This document shows, piece after piece, positions 8,704-16,951 of a stretch of DNA of 64,000 nt. Origin of the DNA: Gp6-AA40 sp963741135 (GTDB taxonomy: Bacteria > Acidobacteriota > Vicinamibacteria > Vicinamibacterales > UBA2999). Made by a program: the position numbers and the translations under genes. The DNA is taken from NCBI GenBank assembly GCA_963741135.1, contig CAVUHC010000008.1, positions 620,001 to 684,000 on the forward strand, in the 5' to 3' direction. The first letter of the stretch is position 1; every line of letters begins with the position of its first letter. The notes beneath the pieces were generated by a model, which searched no databases, had not been told where the DNA came from, and worked only from the letters and a program-made list of their open reading frames with translations.

Positions 8704-8900
8704 GTCATTCGAAACGTGGTGTCTGTCGTTCGGAACGTTGCATGAGTCTTTCGGAATGTTCGGATAGTTCGTACGTTCGATTCGGTCGGCACGTTCACAC
8801 GTTCGCTTCATTCGGGACGTTCGAACGGCTGAACGACTCGAACGATCAGAACGCTCGAACGGCACGAACGACCCGAACGACCCGAACGGTTCGAACGATG
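8704..8900. repeat. Long hairpin of degenerate TTCGNNACG / CGAACGN repeats
   Basis: The left half (about 8705-8820) is packed with GTTCGGAACG and ACGTTCGATTCGG-type words. The right half (about 8820-8899) holds roughly ten inverted words such as ACTCGAACGATCAGAACG and CACGAACGACCCGAACG. The centre is the palindrome CGTTCGAACG. No coding sense was found. It fills the whole ribF-cysS gap and can form one imperfect stem. The repeats are 7-10 bp, variable and without spacers, so it is not CRISPR. Confidence 0.85.
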
Positions 8901-8910
8901 AGATCCCCCG

Positions 8911-10326
8911 ATGCTTCGTCTCTTTAATACTCTGTCGCGCCAGGAAGAGCCGTTTGAGCCGGCCACCGGGAACACCGTGCGCATGTACGTGTGCGGTCCA
9001 ACGGTGTATGCCCGTGCCCACATCGGTAACTTCCGCACCTACGTCTGCGTCGACGTGCTTCGCCGGACGCTCAAGCACCTCTGCAGCTACACGATGCACG
9101 AGGCGATCAACTACACCGACGTCGACGACAAGACGATCGCCGGCGCCCAGAAAGCGGGCGTGCCGTTGCGCGAGTACACGGAGCAGTGGATTCGCGCGTT
9201 CTGCGAAGACATCGAGCAGCTCGGGATAGAAGCGCCTGAGGAAACGCCTCGCGCCACCGACGAGGCCAACCTTCGCGCGATGGGTGACATAATCCTCGCG
9301 CTCGAGCGGAACGGCCACACGTACCGGCGCGACGGTTCGACCTACTTCAAAATTGCCACCCTGCCGCAGTACGGCAAGCTCGCGCGCCTCGATCACGAAG
9401 GCATGAAGCCGGGGGTCAGCGTCGACGTCGACGAATATTCAAAAGACGACGCGCGCGATTTCGTGCTGTGGAAAGCGTCGAAGCCCGACGAGCCGACGTG
9501 GGATGTTGGCGCCGGTCCCGGGCGCCCGGGGTGGCACCTCGAGTGCTCCGCGATGGCACTTCGGCTGCTCGGCGCGCCGCCCATCGACATCCATGCCGGC
9601 GGGATTGACCTGATCTTCCCGCATCACGAGAACGAGATCGCGCAGAGCGAGGGCGCCACCAATCAGCCGTTCGTGCGCCATTGGGTTCATATCGAGCATC
9701 TGTTCGTCGAGAACGAGAAGATGTCGAAGTCGCTCGGCAACGTCTACACCTTGCCCGAGGTGCTGGCGCGTGGCCATCGAGCGTCCGCGCTGCGTTACCT
9801 GCTGTTGTCGTCGCATTACCGCAAGCAGCTCAATTTCACCTGGGCGGGGATGGAGCAGGCTGAGGAATCGCTGCGCCGGATTGTCGACTTCCTCGCGCGC
9901 CTGGAATCGGTGTCCGGCGACGACAGTTACGCCACTGCGCAGGCATCGATCGAAAAGGCGCGCAGGGCCTTCTCCGACGCGCTGCTGGACGATCTGAACA
10001 CCGCGGCCGGCCTGGCCGCCATTTTCGACCTCGTGCGCGACATCAACGCGGCGATTGATGCCGGGCAGATTGGACGCGACGATGCGGATGCGGCGCGACG
10101 GGCGTTAGACGACTTTGATTGCGTGCTTGGGGTCGTGACGCTTCGCCGTTCCGAGGATGCTCAGCCGCCGGTTCCGGTCGACGAAATCGAACGGCTTATC
10201 GAGGAACGGAAGGCCGCTCGCGGCCGCCGGGACTTTGCCGCCGCCGACGGCATCCGCAATGCACTGGCTGAACGGGGCATTCTGCTGGAAGACAACCCGG
10301 GAGGCACGCGCTGGAAACGAAAATAG
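8911..10326 (+). CDS. cysS: Cysteinyl-tRNA synthetase
   Basis: This class Ia synthetase charges tRNA-Cys, and a tRNA-Cys gene lies 3 kb downstream. It has 471 residues, usual length. The zinc/ATP site begins MYVCGPTVYARAHIGN (HIGH-type motif at 37-40). GWHLECSAM, HAGGIDLIFPHHENE and KMSKSLGNV (about 270) follow. The C-terminal DALR-like helical domain ends with the family's LEDNPGGTRWKRK. The ATG at 8911 follows the long hairpin. The 3' end overlaps the likely 5' end of the aminotransferase. Confidence 0.96.
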   Translation: MLRLFNTLSRQEEPFEPATGNTVRMYVCGPTVYARAHIGNFRTYVCVDVLRRTLKHLCSYTMHEAINYTDVDDKTIAGAQKAGVPLREYTEQWIRAFCEDIEQLGIEAPEETPRATDEANLRAMGDIILALERNGHTYRRDGSTYFKIATLPQYGKLARLDHEGMKPGVSVDVDEYSKDDARDFVLWKASKPDEPTWDVGAGPGRPGWHLECSAMALRLLGAPPIDIHAGGIDLIFPHHENEIAQSEGATNQPFVRHWVHIEHLFVENEKMSKSLGNVYTLPEVLARGHRASALRYLLLSSHYRKQLNFTWAGMEQAEESLRRIVDFLARLESVSGDDSYATAQASIEKARRAFSDALLDDLNTAAGLAAIFDLVRDINAAIDAGQIGRDDADAARRALDDFDCVLGVVTLRRSEDAQPPVPVDEIERLIEERKAARGRRDFAAADGIRNALAERGILLEDNPGGTRWKRK

Positions 10327-11652
10327 CCGCCACCGTTCCCGATATCCGCACCGAGCTGCCTGGTCCGAAGGCGCGCGCCATCATCAGCCGCGACGTGGCG
10401 GCTGTCTCCACGTCGTACACGCGTGACTATCCGCTGGTCATCGCCAGGGGATCCGGCGCCACGGTCGAAGACGTCGATGGCAACGTATTCCTCGACTGCA
10501 CCGCCGGGATCGCGGTGGCGTCGACCGGCCACTCGCACCCGGACGTCGTCAGGGCGATCGCCGACCAATCGCAGAAGTTCCTGCACATGTCGGGGACGGA
10601 CTTCTACTACGAGCTCCAGGCGCGTCTGGGCGAAGAGCTGTCCGCGATCGCGCCGATGCCTGGTCCGCATCGCTCGTTCTTCGGCAACTCGGGCACCGAG
10701 GCGAACGAGGCCGCGCTGAAGCTGGCGAAGTACCACACCAGGCGGCATAACGTCATCGCGTTCTTCGGCGCGTTCCACGGACGATCGATGGGATCGCTGT
10801 CGCTGACCGCGAGCAAAGTGCGCCAGCGGCAGGGATTCGGACCGCTGGTGCCGGGCACGTATCACGCGCCGTATCCGGACGTCTATCGCTCCGGCATGTC
10901 GCCCGACGCCACCGTTGCACAGTGCATCGACTTCATCGAACAGCAATTGTTCGTGCACCTCATCTCTCCCGACGAGGTCGCGGCCGTGATGGTGGAGCCG
11001 ATCCAGGGCGAAGGCGGATACATCGTCCCGCCCGACAGCTTCCTGCAGCGGCTGCGCGAGATCACGGGCCGCCACGGCATTCTGCTGATCGTCGACGAAG
11101 TGCAGTCCGGCATGGGTCGGACCGGCAACATGTTCGCTGTTGAATACACCGGCGTGGAGCCCGACATCGTGACGATGGCAAAGGGAATCGCGTCCGGGTT
11201 GCCGCTGGGCGTTGCGACCGCGCCGGCGTCGATCATGTCGTGGCCGCCGGGCACGCACGCGAGCACGTTTGGCGGGAATCCCGTCGCGTGCGCCGCGGCC
11301 CTCGCGACGATCAAGCTGTTGCGAGAAAGCCTGATCAAGAATGCTGCAGTCGTCGGCGCGTATTTCAAGGCCGGCGCGCAGTCGTTGATGGACAAGCATC
11401 CGCTGATTGGCGATGTCCGCGGGCGCGGGCTGATGATTGGCATCGAGTTGGTGCGCGACCGCAAGACGAAGGAGCGTGCGACCGCGGAGCGCGACGCGCT
11501 CGTGAAGGAGTGCTTCCGGCACGGATTGCTGGTGCTCGGCGCCGGGCGCAATGCGATCAGGCTGTAGCCCGCCGCTCGTGCTGACGAAGGAGCAGGCCGA
11601 CATCGCGCTCAGGATTCTCGACGAAGCGTTGACGATGGTCGAAAAGCGTTAA
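10311..11652 (+). CDS. Class-III aminotransferase (acetylornithine/4-aminobutyrate type), frameshifted at the 3' end
   Basis: This is a PLP-dependent omega-aminotransferase. Visible are DVDGNVFLDCTAGIAV, HMSGTDFYYE, FGNSGTEANEAALKLAK, FHGRSMGSLS, VEPIQGEGG, VDEVQSGMGRTG, the PLP lysine in TMAKGIASGLPLG, THASTFGGNPVA and DVRGRGLMIGIEL. Conserved sequence (PDIRTELPGPKARAII) lies upstream of the first GTG (10395). The true start is therefore upstream, possibly the CTG at 10311 inside the cysS end, or it is hidden by an indel. An extra T near 11565 creates an early stop, and the expected C-terminus (PPLVLTKEQADIALRILDEAL) continues in the next frame to 11652. Family members act on GABA, acetylornithine or similar; the substrate cannot be fixed here. 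Confidence 0.85.
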
Positions 11653-11754
11653 CCACGAAGAAGAGCTTAACCACGAAAGCACGAACGTCACGAAGTTCAC
11701 GAAAAGACCAAGTATGTTTCGTGTCCTTCGATACTTTCGTGACCTTCGTGGTTA
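11650..11754. repeat. ACCACGAAG-family hairpin element (solo copy)
   Basis: The left arm (11650-11706) has two AACCACGAA units plus CACGAACGTCACGAAG. The right arm (11717-11754) ends CCTTCGTGGTTAG. It starts exactly on the aminotransferase stop (GTTAACCACGAAG), as if the insertion had supplied that stop. There is no ORF inside. Confidence 0.85.
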
Positions 11755-11764
11755 GAATGCGCGG

Positions 11765-11786
11765 CGCGGACCTTGTAGGTTCGCGG
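11765..11786. repeat. Degenerate REP-like palindrome before yraN
   Basis: CGCGGACCT-TGT-AGGTTCGCG has 9-bp arms with one mismatch. It is a weaker copy of the GCGGACCT/AGGTCCGC core seen at 2521, 3910 and 13241. It lies between the larger hairpin and the yraN start. Confidence 0.6.
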
Positions 11787-11790
11787 GCGC

Positions 11791-12159
11791 ATGACAAACG
11801 ATCCCCGTCAGGAGCTCGGAAAATCGGGTGAAAATCTGGCATGCGCGGAATTGGAGCGACGCGGGTACGCAATTCTTGAACGCCGGTACCGCACGCGGTT
11901 CGGCGAAATCGATGTCATCGCCAGGGACGGCGACACGATCGTGTTCGTGGAGGTCAAAGCGCGGATGGGCGAAGAATTCGGCGGCGGCGCCGCCGCAATC
12001 ACCCGCTGGAAGCAGCGGCGCGTGACGCAGATGGCGGTCGACTACCTCTCGCGCCATCGCCTCCATAACTGTCCATGCCGCTTCGACGTCGTCACCGTCG
12101 ATTTCGACGCCGGCCAGCCGGCCATAACGGTGTACCCTAACGCGTTTGATGCTGCGTAA
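11791..12159 (+). CDS. yraN: UPF0102 family protein YraN
   Basis: This is a 122-residue cytosolic protein with a PDDEXK-like fold. Family hallmarks are GKSGENLACAELERRGYAILERRYRTRFGEIDVIARDGDTIVFVEVKAR, where the Asp and the Glu-x-Lys would form the nuclease-like active site. The C-terminal helix (KQRRVTQMAVDYLSRH) and FDVVTVDF are also typical. Function is unproven; it is usually near ribosomal or DNA-repair genes. The ATG follows a hairpin pair. It ends 35 bp before galT. Confidence 0.92.
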   Translation: MTNDPRQELGKSGENLACAELERRGYAILERRYRTRFGEIDVIARDGDTIVFVEVKARMGEEFGGGAAAITRWKQRRVTQMAVDYLSRHRLHNCPCRFDVVTVDFDAGQPAITVYPNAFDAA

Positions 12160-12194
12160 ATTGCCAACTTCCAATCCCCAACTCCCAAATACCG

Positions 12195-13196
12195 ATGTCG
12201 GAGCTGCGTAAGGACCCGGTCACTGGCCGCTGGGTCATCATCTCCACCGAGCGACGGAAGCGTCCGACCGACTTTCGCCTCGAGTCGGTGCACATCGCGC
12301 CAGATCCGTCGTGTCCATTCTGCGAGGGTCACGAGCAGATGACGCCGTACGAGCTGCTGGCTGTTCGGCACAACGGCAGCAGGCCGAACATGCCAGGGTG
12401 GAACCTGCGTGTCGTGCCGAACCAGTTTCCGGTGCTGCGCGTCGAAGGCACGCTCGACCGGCAGGGCGAAGGCATCTTCGACAAGATGAACGGCATCGGC
12501 GCGCACGAGGTGATTATCGAGTCCCCGCGCCACCTCGACACGCTGGCCGACATGAGAGACGACGCGATCGAGCAGGTGCTCTGGGCGGCGCGCGAGCGGA
12601 TGCAGGACCTGCGGCACGATCATCGCTTCCGCTACATCATCGTGTTCAAGAATCACGGATCGGCGGCGGGCGCATCCCTCGACCATTCGCATTCGCAATT
12701 GATCGCGTTGCCGATCGTGCCGCGCGAGGTTCGCGACGAGGTCGACGGCGCGTGCGCGCATTTCAAGGCGAAGGAGCGCTGTGTCTTCTGCGACATCCTG
12801 CGCCAGGAGACGAAAGACGGGCAGCGCCTGATCGCGGAAAACGCCGACATCGTCGCGGTGGCGCCCTACGCGCCGCGGTTTCCGTTCGAGACGTGGATGC
12901 TGCCGCGCCGGCACGAGGCGCATTTCGAGAACGCGCCGCGCCACGAATACGCGTCGCTCGCGCGCCTGCTCGGCGACATTCTGCGGCGGATCAACAAGAC
13001 GCTCGGGTCGCCGCCGTATAACCTGCTGATCCACACCGCGCCGATCGCGGAGAAGGCGGACGACTATTACCACTGGCACGTGGAGATCATCCCGAAGCTG
13101 ACGAAGGTGGCGGGGTTCGAGTGGGCGACCGGGTTCTATCTCAATCCCACGTCGCCCGAGGAAGCGGCGCAGGTGCTGCGCGACGCCAGGGGGTGA
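12195..13196 (+). CDS. galT: Galactose-1-phosphate uridylyltransferase
   Basis: This enzyme transfers UMP between UDP-glucose and galactose-1-phosphate (Leloir pathway). The 333 residues match the family. Zinc ligands start with CPFCEGHE, and a second Cys pair lies at CVFCDIL. The nucleophilic histidine is in SLDHSHSQLIALP (HxHxQ). NHGSAAGASLDHS and DDYYHWHVEIIP complete the active-site pattern. The ATG at 12195 lies after a short CCCAAATACC repeat. No galK or galE is adjacent, so it is a stand-alone gene here. Confidence 0.94.
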   Translation: MSELRKDPVTGRWVIISTERRKRPTDFRLESVHIAPDPSCPFCEGHEQMTPYELLAVRHNGSRPNMPGWNLRVVPNQFPVLRVEGTLDRQGEGIFDKMNGIGAHEVIIESPRHLDTLADMRDDAIEQVLWAARERMQDLRHDHRFRYIIVFKNHGSAAGASLDHSHSQLIALPIVPREVRDEVDGACAHFKAKERCVFCDILRQETKDGQRLIAENADIVAVAPYAPRFPFETWMLPRRHEAHFENAPRHEYASLARLLGDILRRINKTLGSPPYNLLIHTAPIAEKADDYYHWHVEIIPKLTKVAGFEWATGFYLNPTSPEEAAQVLRDARG

Positions 13197-13200
13197 GTTT

Positions 13201-13262
13201 TACCACGAAGGGCGCGAAGGACGCGAAGGATCCTTCGTAGAGGCGGACCTCCAGGTCCGCCT
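13201..13262. repeat. Composite: half ACCACGAAG arm plus REP-like palindrome
   Basis: 13201-13229 reads ACCACGAAGGGCGCGAAGG then ACGCGAAGG, a single left arm without its full inverted partner. It runs into the perfect palindrome core GCGGACCT-CC-AGGTCCGC at 13241-13262. Two repeat families sit end to end just after galT, and the palindrome may end that transcript. Confidence 0.8.
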
Positions 13263-13317
13263 GCGTGCTTCCTTGATCATCGAAAGATCGGTGTGGTACG
13301 CTGAGTTTTCGCCGCGA

Positions 13318-13392
13318 GCGGGAATAACTCAGTGGTAGAGTGCGACCTTGCCAAGGTCGAAGTCGCGGGTTCGAATCCCGTTTCCCGCTCCA
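13318..13392 (+). tRNA. tRNA-Gly (GCC)
   Basis: The cloverleaf is complete. Acceptor GCGGGAA pairs with TTCCCGC, the D arm is ACTC-AGTGGTA-GAGT, the anticodon stem-loop is CGACC-TTGCCAA-GGTCG with anticodon GCC, and the T arm is CGGGTTCGAATCCCG. The discriminator T is at 13389 and CCA is encoded at 13390-13392. It is followed by tRNA-Cys 58 bp downstream, so both are probably in one transcript. Confidence 0.96.
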
Positions 13393-13450
13393 ACTTTTCC
13401 TTCCCGCCCGCGGTCGCGGGTGTGTTGACATCCCGCGGAACAGTCCGATC

Positions 13451-13525
<75 letters not shown>

Positions 13526-13656
13526 CTTCTCCTGAACAAATCCGCTGATCGGGGTGCCGAGCCGCCCGGAAAACGAGTCTGCCTCGTCTCACCGCGGGTG
13601 GTTCTGTTTGACAATGTCTTCAGGCCTTTGCGACGACGGCCGAGCAGGAGCGGAAG

Positions 13657-15672
13657 ATGCCGGCGGAAGACCACCTCCACGTGATCACATTGGTTCATGG
13701 AACGTTTGCTCAAGACGCCGCCTGGGCTCTGTCCGGATCACCCCTGCGAACGCACCTCAGCAGCAAACTCGGTCCGAAGGTCATCTTTGCGCCTTTTCGG
13801 TGGAGTGGCGCCAACTCTCACGACGCGCGTATCACGGCCAGCCGAACGTTGTGCGATCACCTCCGACTCCGGTTTCAGCAATATCCGCAAGCGAGACACT
13901 TCATCGTCGCTCACAGCCACGGTGGGAACGTGGCCTGCTATGCGCTTCGCGCACTGGACATCAGGCAACGTTTGGGCGGCATCGTGACGCTGGGAACGCC
14001 GTTCTTGTTATGTCGACCGCGGTCGACGCCCGCCTCGATAGAGGCCCTGAAGGTCATGGCTCGTGACGCTCTGTCCTTTGCTATTACGGCGGCAGTAGCG
14101 GTCTCGGTGGCGTGGATAGCGTTCACGAACAGTCAGTATGGCGCGGACCCATGGATGGTCATCGCATCCTGGCTCGCCGCCGCTGCGTTTACCGTTGTGA
14201 CCTTCATAGGCGTCTACCTTCGACTGAAGATCTGGATAGAACGCCTTCACGTCAACCTCGAATGCAGGCGCGCCTCGCGAGTTGAGGAACTCCTGCTGCC
14301 CTCGCCGGGGCAGGTGGGCGTGTTCTCAATTGCCGTCGAGGGAGACGAGGCCGGGAGGTACTTGCGACTGCTCCACAGAGTGGCGAGCCTGCCCGCCATG
14401 GCATTCGGGGCATTCGATGCGTCGCTGCGATGGTACGGAAGTCTCTTGCTGGAGGAAGACGACATAGGCTTCAGGTGTTTACAGTACGTCTTCACGTTCG
14501 GGATAACTGTCGCTGCTCTCGTCATCTTGTGGGATTGGCGTCGGTCCGCGGCGGAGTTGGGCTCTTTCGGAGAGGCGTATCTGATAGTCGGGTTGCTGGT
14601 TTGGGCGGGGATCGCACTGACGATAGTCGCTGTTCTCTGCCAGTTGTTCATGTTCCTGGTGCCACCGATAGTGCGGGCGCATCGTTATGGATTCGGCGGC
14701 GAGTCGATCATCGACAACTGGCTGCTCGATATCGACGTCAGTGATGACCCCGCCGTCGCCTTCACCGGCGAGGCCAGGTGTTCACAACTGTTCATTCACG
14801 GCTCCGATCTTCCGCATCCTACGGACGGGCGCCTGCGCCACAGTCAGCTGTGTGATAGCGACAAGGCGGCCCTGGCGATTGCTCAATGGATCAGCAACGG
14901 GACGCCGCTCACTTCAGAACATCCGCGGCAGTTAACGGAGGCACCTAACCCCCCCGTGTTCAGGCACATCTACGCGGGTCGACTTCGGGAGATCTCTTAT
15001 CGATTTAAAGGGGAGTCAGCAATCGGCATCGGCATCACGCCCGTTGTGCAGAAGCTAATTTGGACGAACGTGATCATCACGCTGCTCCTGAGCCCCCCGT
15101 TCGGGCCACGTGTCTGGGAACATGTCGGTGTAGCGCTCACTCCGTACTCCCCGGGGTCATGGTGGACCTTTGTGACGTACATGTTTTGGCGGTTCACGCT
15201 GCGAGGGGCCGCAGTGGACGCATTGTTACTCGCTGTCTTCGGGCCTGCGGTTGAGCGACGCATCGGCGGCAGGGGTTTTCTGCTGCTGTATGTGCTGTCA
15301 GGGATCGGGGCTGCCTTGTTCGTGCGAGTGGCGATGACGTGGACGGCTGCACCCGAGCGCGCCGTGGTTGTATCAGGAGCTTCGGGGGCCGTCTTTTCCG
15401 TCCTAGTCGCGTTTGTTGCACTGCACCGTCACTCCGCGCCGAATCGCCTCATAGGCGTCCAAGGCCAGTATCTGGTGCCTTTGTTCGCTGCCGGCGATCT
15501 GCTTTTCGCCTGGCTGAATGGTGTGCTCGCCGGGTCGGGCCCGTGGCCGCTCGTCGTCGGTGTCCTGCTGCGAACGGGAGGCATGCTCTCGGGAGTTGTC
15601 GGTGTCGGTATTCTCTGGTCCGTAACTTACTTCCGGCGATCGACGTCGCCAGGTCATCCGACACGACTGTGA
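13657..15672 (+). CDS. Alpha/beta-hydrolase - membrane - rhomboid-like fusion protein
   Basis: This 671-residue protein has no family I can name as a whole. Residues 8-120 form a lipase-like N-terminal half: VHGTF (oxyanion region), AHSHGG with candidate nucleophile Ser87, and VTLGTPF. Hydrophobic segments follow at about 140-190 and 275-335. Residues 376-412 read like the hydrolase C-terminus, with a candidate catalytic His395 in RHSQL, so the membrane block appears inserted into the hydrolase fold. From about 465 on, a six-helix-like region carries a rhomboid-type serine motif, VSGASGAVFS (Ser576). The usual rhomboid His before GG on the last helix is Arg639 (LLRTGG), so protease activity is doubtful. 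RBS-like AGGAG precedes the ATG. It is the main plus-strand cargo of the tRNA-Cys island. Confidence 0.8.
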   Translation: MPAEDHLHVITLVHGTFAQDAAWALSGSPLRTHLSSKLGPKVIFAPFRWSGANSHDARITASRTLCDHLRLRFQQYPQARHFIVAHSHGGNVACYALRALDIRQRLGGIVTLGTPFLLCRPRSTPASIEALKVMARDALSFAITAAVAVSVAWIAFTNSQYGADPWMVIASWLAAAAFTVVTFIGVYLRLKIWIERLHVNLECRRASRVEELLLPSPGQVGVFSIAVEGDEAGRYLRLLHRVASLPAMAFGAFDASLRWYGSLLLEEDDIGFRCLQYVFTFGITVAALVILWDWRRSAAELGSFGEAYLIVGLLVWAGIALTIVAVLCQLFMFLVPPIVRAHRYGFGGESIIDNWLLDIDVSDDPAVAFTGEARCSQLFIHGSDLPHPTDGRLRHSQLCDSDKAALAIAQWISNGTPLTSEHPRQLTEAPNPPVFRHIYAGRLREISYRFKGESAIGIGITPVVQKLIWTNVIITLLLSPPFGPRVWEHVGVALTPYSPGSWWTFVTYMFWRFTLRGAAVDALLLAVFGPAVERRIGGRGFLLLYVLSGIGAALFVRVAMTWTAAPERAVVVSGASGAVFSVLVAFVALHRHSAPNRLIGVQGQYLVPLFAAGDLLFAWLNGVLAGSGPWPLVVGVLLRTGGMLSGVVGVGILWSVTYFRRSTSPGHPTRL

Positions 15673-15679
15673 TACCTGG

Positions 15680-15975
15680 CTCGCCAGTGTATAGAACAAA
15701 CCTTTGCAAAAATCGGCGTACGCGTTCGTCGTCTGGTTGGTGTTCAGTTCTTTGTGGCGAGCTTTCCGAATCTCGGTGCTCACCCACGGGCTCGACATGC
15801 TCTCACGCGAGAGGATCAGTAACAATCGATCGTAGGCACGGAGCACGGAAAGGGAAACGAGAATCCCGCCGTACACGGGACGGTCTGGGCCGCTTACAAC
15901 GGCGTGACCGAACTCGTCGATCAGCGAAAGGCTAGGATGGGTGGGGCGGACGCCACCTCTCGCCGTCTGCACTCT
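15680..15975 (-). pseudogene. TIR-domain remnant
   Basis: On the minus strand, AYDRLLLILSRESMSSPWV followed by STEIRKARHKEL (about 15735-15845) closely resembles the second half of bacterial TIR domains, including the W-V-x-x-E helix. The expected N-terminal FISYSxxD strand and the domain end (LFPIxL) are not found in the same frame. The only long ORF (15403-16080) runs antisense into the preceding gene and looks spurious at both ends. I read it as a decayed TIR gene, but a frameshift error in a live gene is possible. Confidence 0.5.
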
Positions 15976-16080
15976 GTCTGGTTCGGGCGCGGTGCTGCAG
16001 TCAAGACGCGGGCGCTTCGATTGGCGACCGAGTGGGTGCAGTCGATCGCGCCCTCCTGACGACGCCCGTTCCTGAAACAC

Positions 16081-16391
16081 CTGTTACAGGAACGCCCTTG
16101 GGTCAGGTCGCAACCTTCGGCATCGGCACGACTTCTCGGATCTAGAGACGGATTACGGAACGTTCGACGGTGGCCGGGCGGTGCGGCTTGGCGCCCTGAA
16201 CGGATGCGTTGGTTCAGATCCTGGTGATCACGAGCGAAGGCCGTCGTCAGTTGATGGCTAGGGAACAGTTGCTACTAAGCGACGTATCCGGACTCGAGGT
16301 ATTAGCGGGCCGGTTGATGCTACCTAAAGGGCCGTTATTGGACCTCGATCTTCCCCGGCAGAGCGCTGTCTTTATCGGGGCGCGGTCTGGT
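16081..16391. other. Island segment without a supported gene
   Basis: Both strands were read. Short ORFs here lack a plausible RBS and recognisable motifs. It may include the decayed 5' part of the TIR gene. Nothing else is supported. Confidence 0.5.
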
Positions 16392-16685
16392 CTAGACAGG
16401 TGGCGTTCTGAAGGCGCGCACCAGATCGAGGATCGCGACGCCGAACTTCAGGACGAACCCGATGAAGATGAATCCCAAGCCGCGCAGCGACTCTCTGTAA
16501 TCTTCCTGCGTCAGTCCTCCGAGGCGTGCGATCCCCCGCGCCAAATCGCCGCCAATAACGGCGCTGAGGAGAACCTTCGGCACCTTCCTACGTCCGCTGG
16601 CGATGCCGAGCAACGCGTTTGCCATTAGCACGGCGCCCCAGATTTCGAACAGTGAGCCGATGAGCTCAATGATGCTGTGGGTCAA
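16392..16685 (-). CDS. Small membrane protein, last gene of the Phd operon
   Basis: This 97-residue protein is not recognised. It has two hydrophobic stretches: ELIGSLFEIWGAVLMANALL (about 7-26) and GLGFIFIGFVLKFGVAILDL (about 69-88). A basic/polar middle lies between them (GRRKVPKV, RLGGLTQEDYRESLRG). The probable TTG start overlaps the stop of the 86-residue gene (TTGA), a sign of translational coupling. As the third gene after a Phd/YefM antitoxin in an island, it could be a membrane-acting toxin or an accessory; this is inference only. Confidence 0.6.
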   Translation of the reverse strand: MTHSIIELIGSLFEIWGAVLMANALLGIASGRRKVPKVLLSAVIGGDLARGIARLGGLTQEDYRESLRGLGFIFIGFVLKFGVAILDLVRAFRTPPV

Positions 16686-16942
16686 TCTTCACCTTCCTCG
16701 GTGATTTCGATGAGGACAACCGTGTCGTCATGCACGGTCGCTGAAATGGTGACGTCGCAGGCGAAGATGAAATAGAGATTTGGCAGCAGGCCCGAAACAA
16801 TCAGGTCAATGGTGCCCTTGTGTAGTTGTGTGATGACGTCACGCAGGCATTTCGTCCGGGCCTCCGTCGCATTAGCGACGTGTCGGGCGAACGGGTCGTC
16901 CACGCGCACCCGCCATGAACGGCGAAGACGGTACGCGGACAT
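16682..16942 (-). CDS. 86-residue protein, candidate partner of the Phd/YefM antitoxin
   Basis: It is not recognised by clear motif. The N-terminus (SAYRLRRSWRVRVDDP) is basic, a helix follows (TEARTKCLRDVITQLHKG), then strand-like segments (LPNLYFIFACDVTISATV, DTVVLIEIT) and an acidic tail. This helix-then-beta order and length are reminiscent of RelE/ParE toxins, but no diagnostic residues can be assigned. The ATG at 16942 lies 9 bp after the antitoxin stop with AAGG upstream, and its stop overlaps the next start. Position in the operon makes it the prime toxin candidate. Confidence 0.6.
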   Translation of the reverse strand: MSAYRLRRSWRVRVDDPFARHVANATEARTKCLRDVITQLHKGTIDLIVSGLLPNLYFIFACDVTISATVHDDTVVLIEITEEGED

Positions 16943-16951
16943 GCGCTGGCC

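Noticed and set aside
8704..8900. CRISPR array
   Set aside because: Repeats are 7-10 bp, variable and inverted in the second half; there are no unique spacers or cas genes.
15403..16080. 225-codon minus-strand ORF as an intact TIR gene
   Set aside because: Its ends have no homology, it runs 270 bp antisense into the preceding gene, and only the central TIR helix region is convincing.
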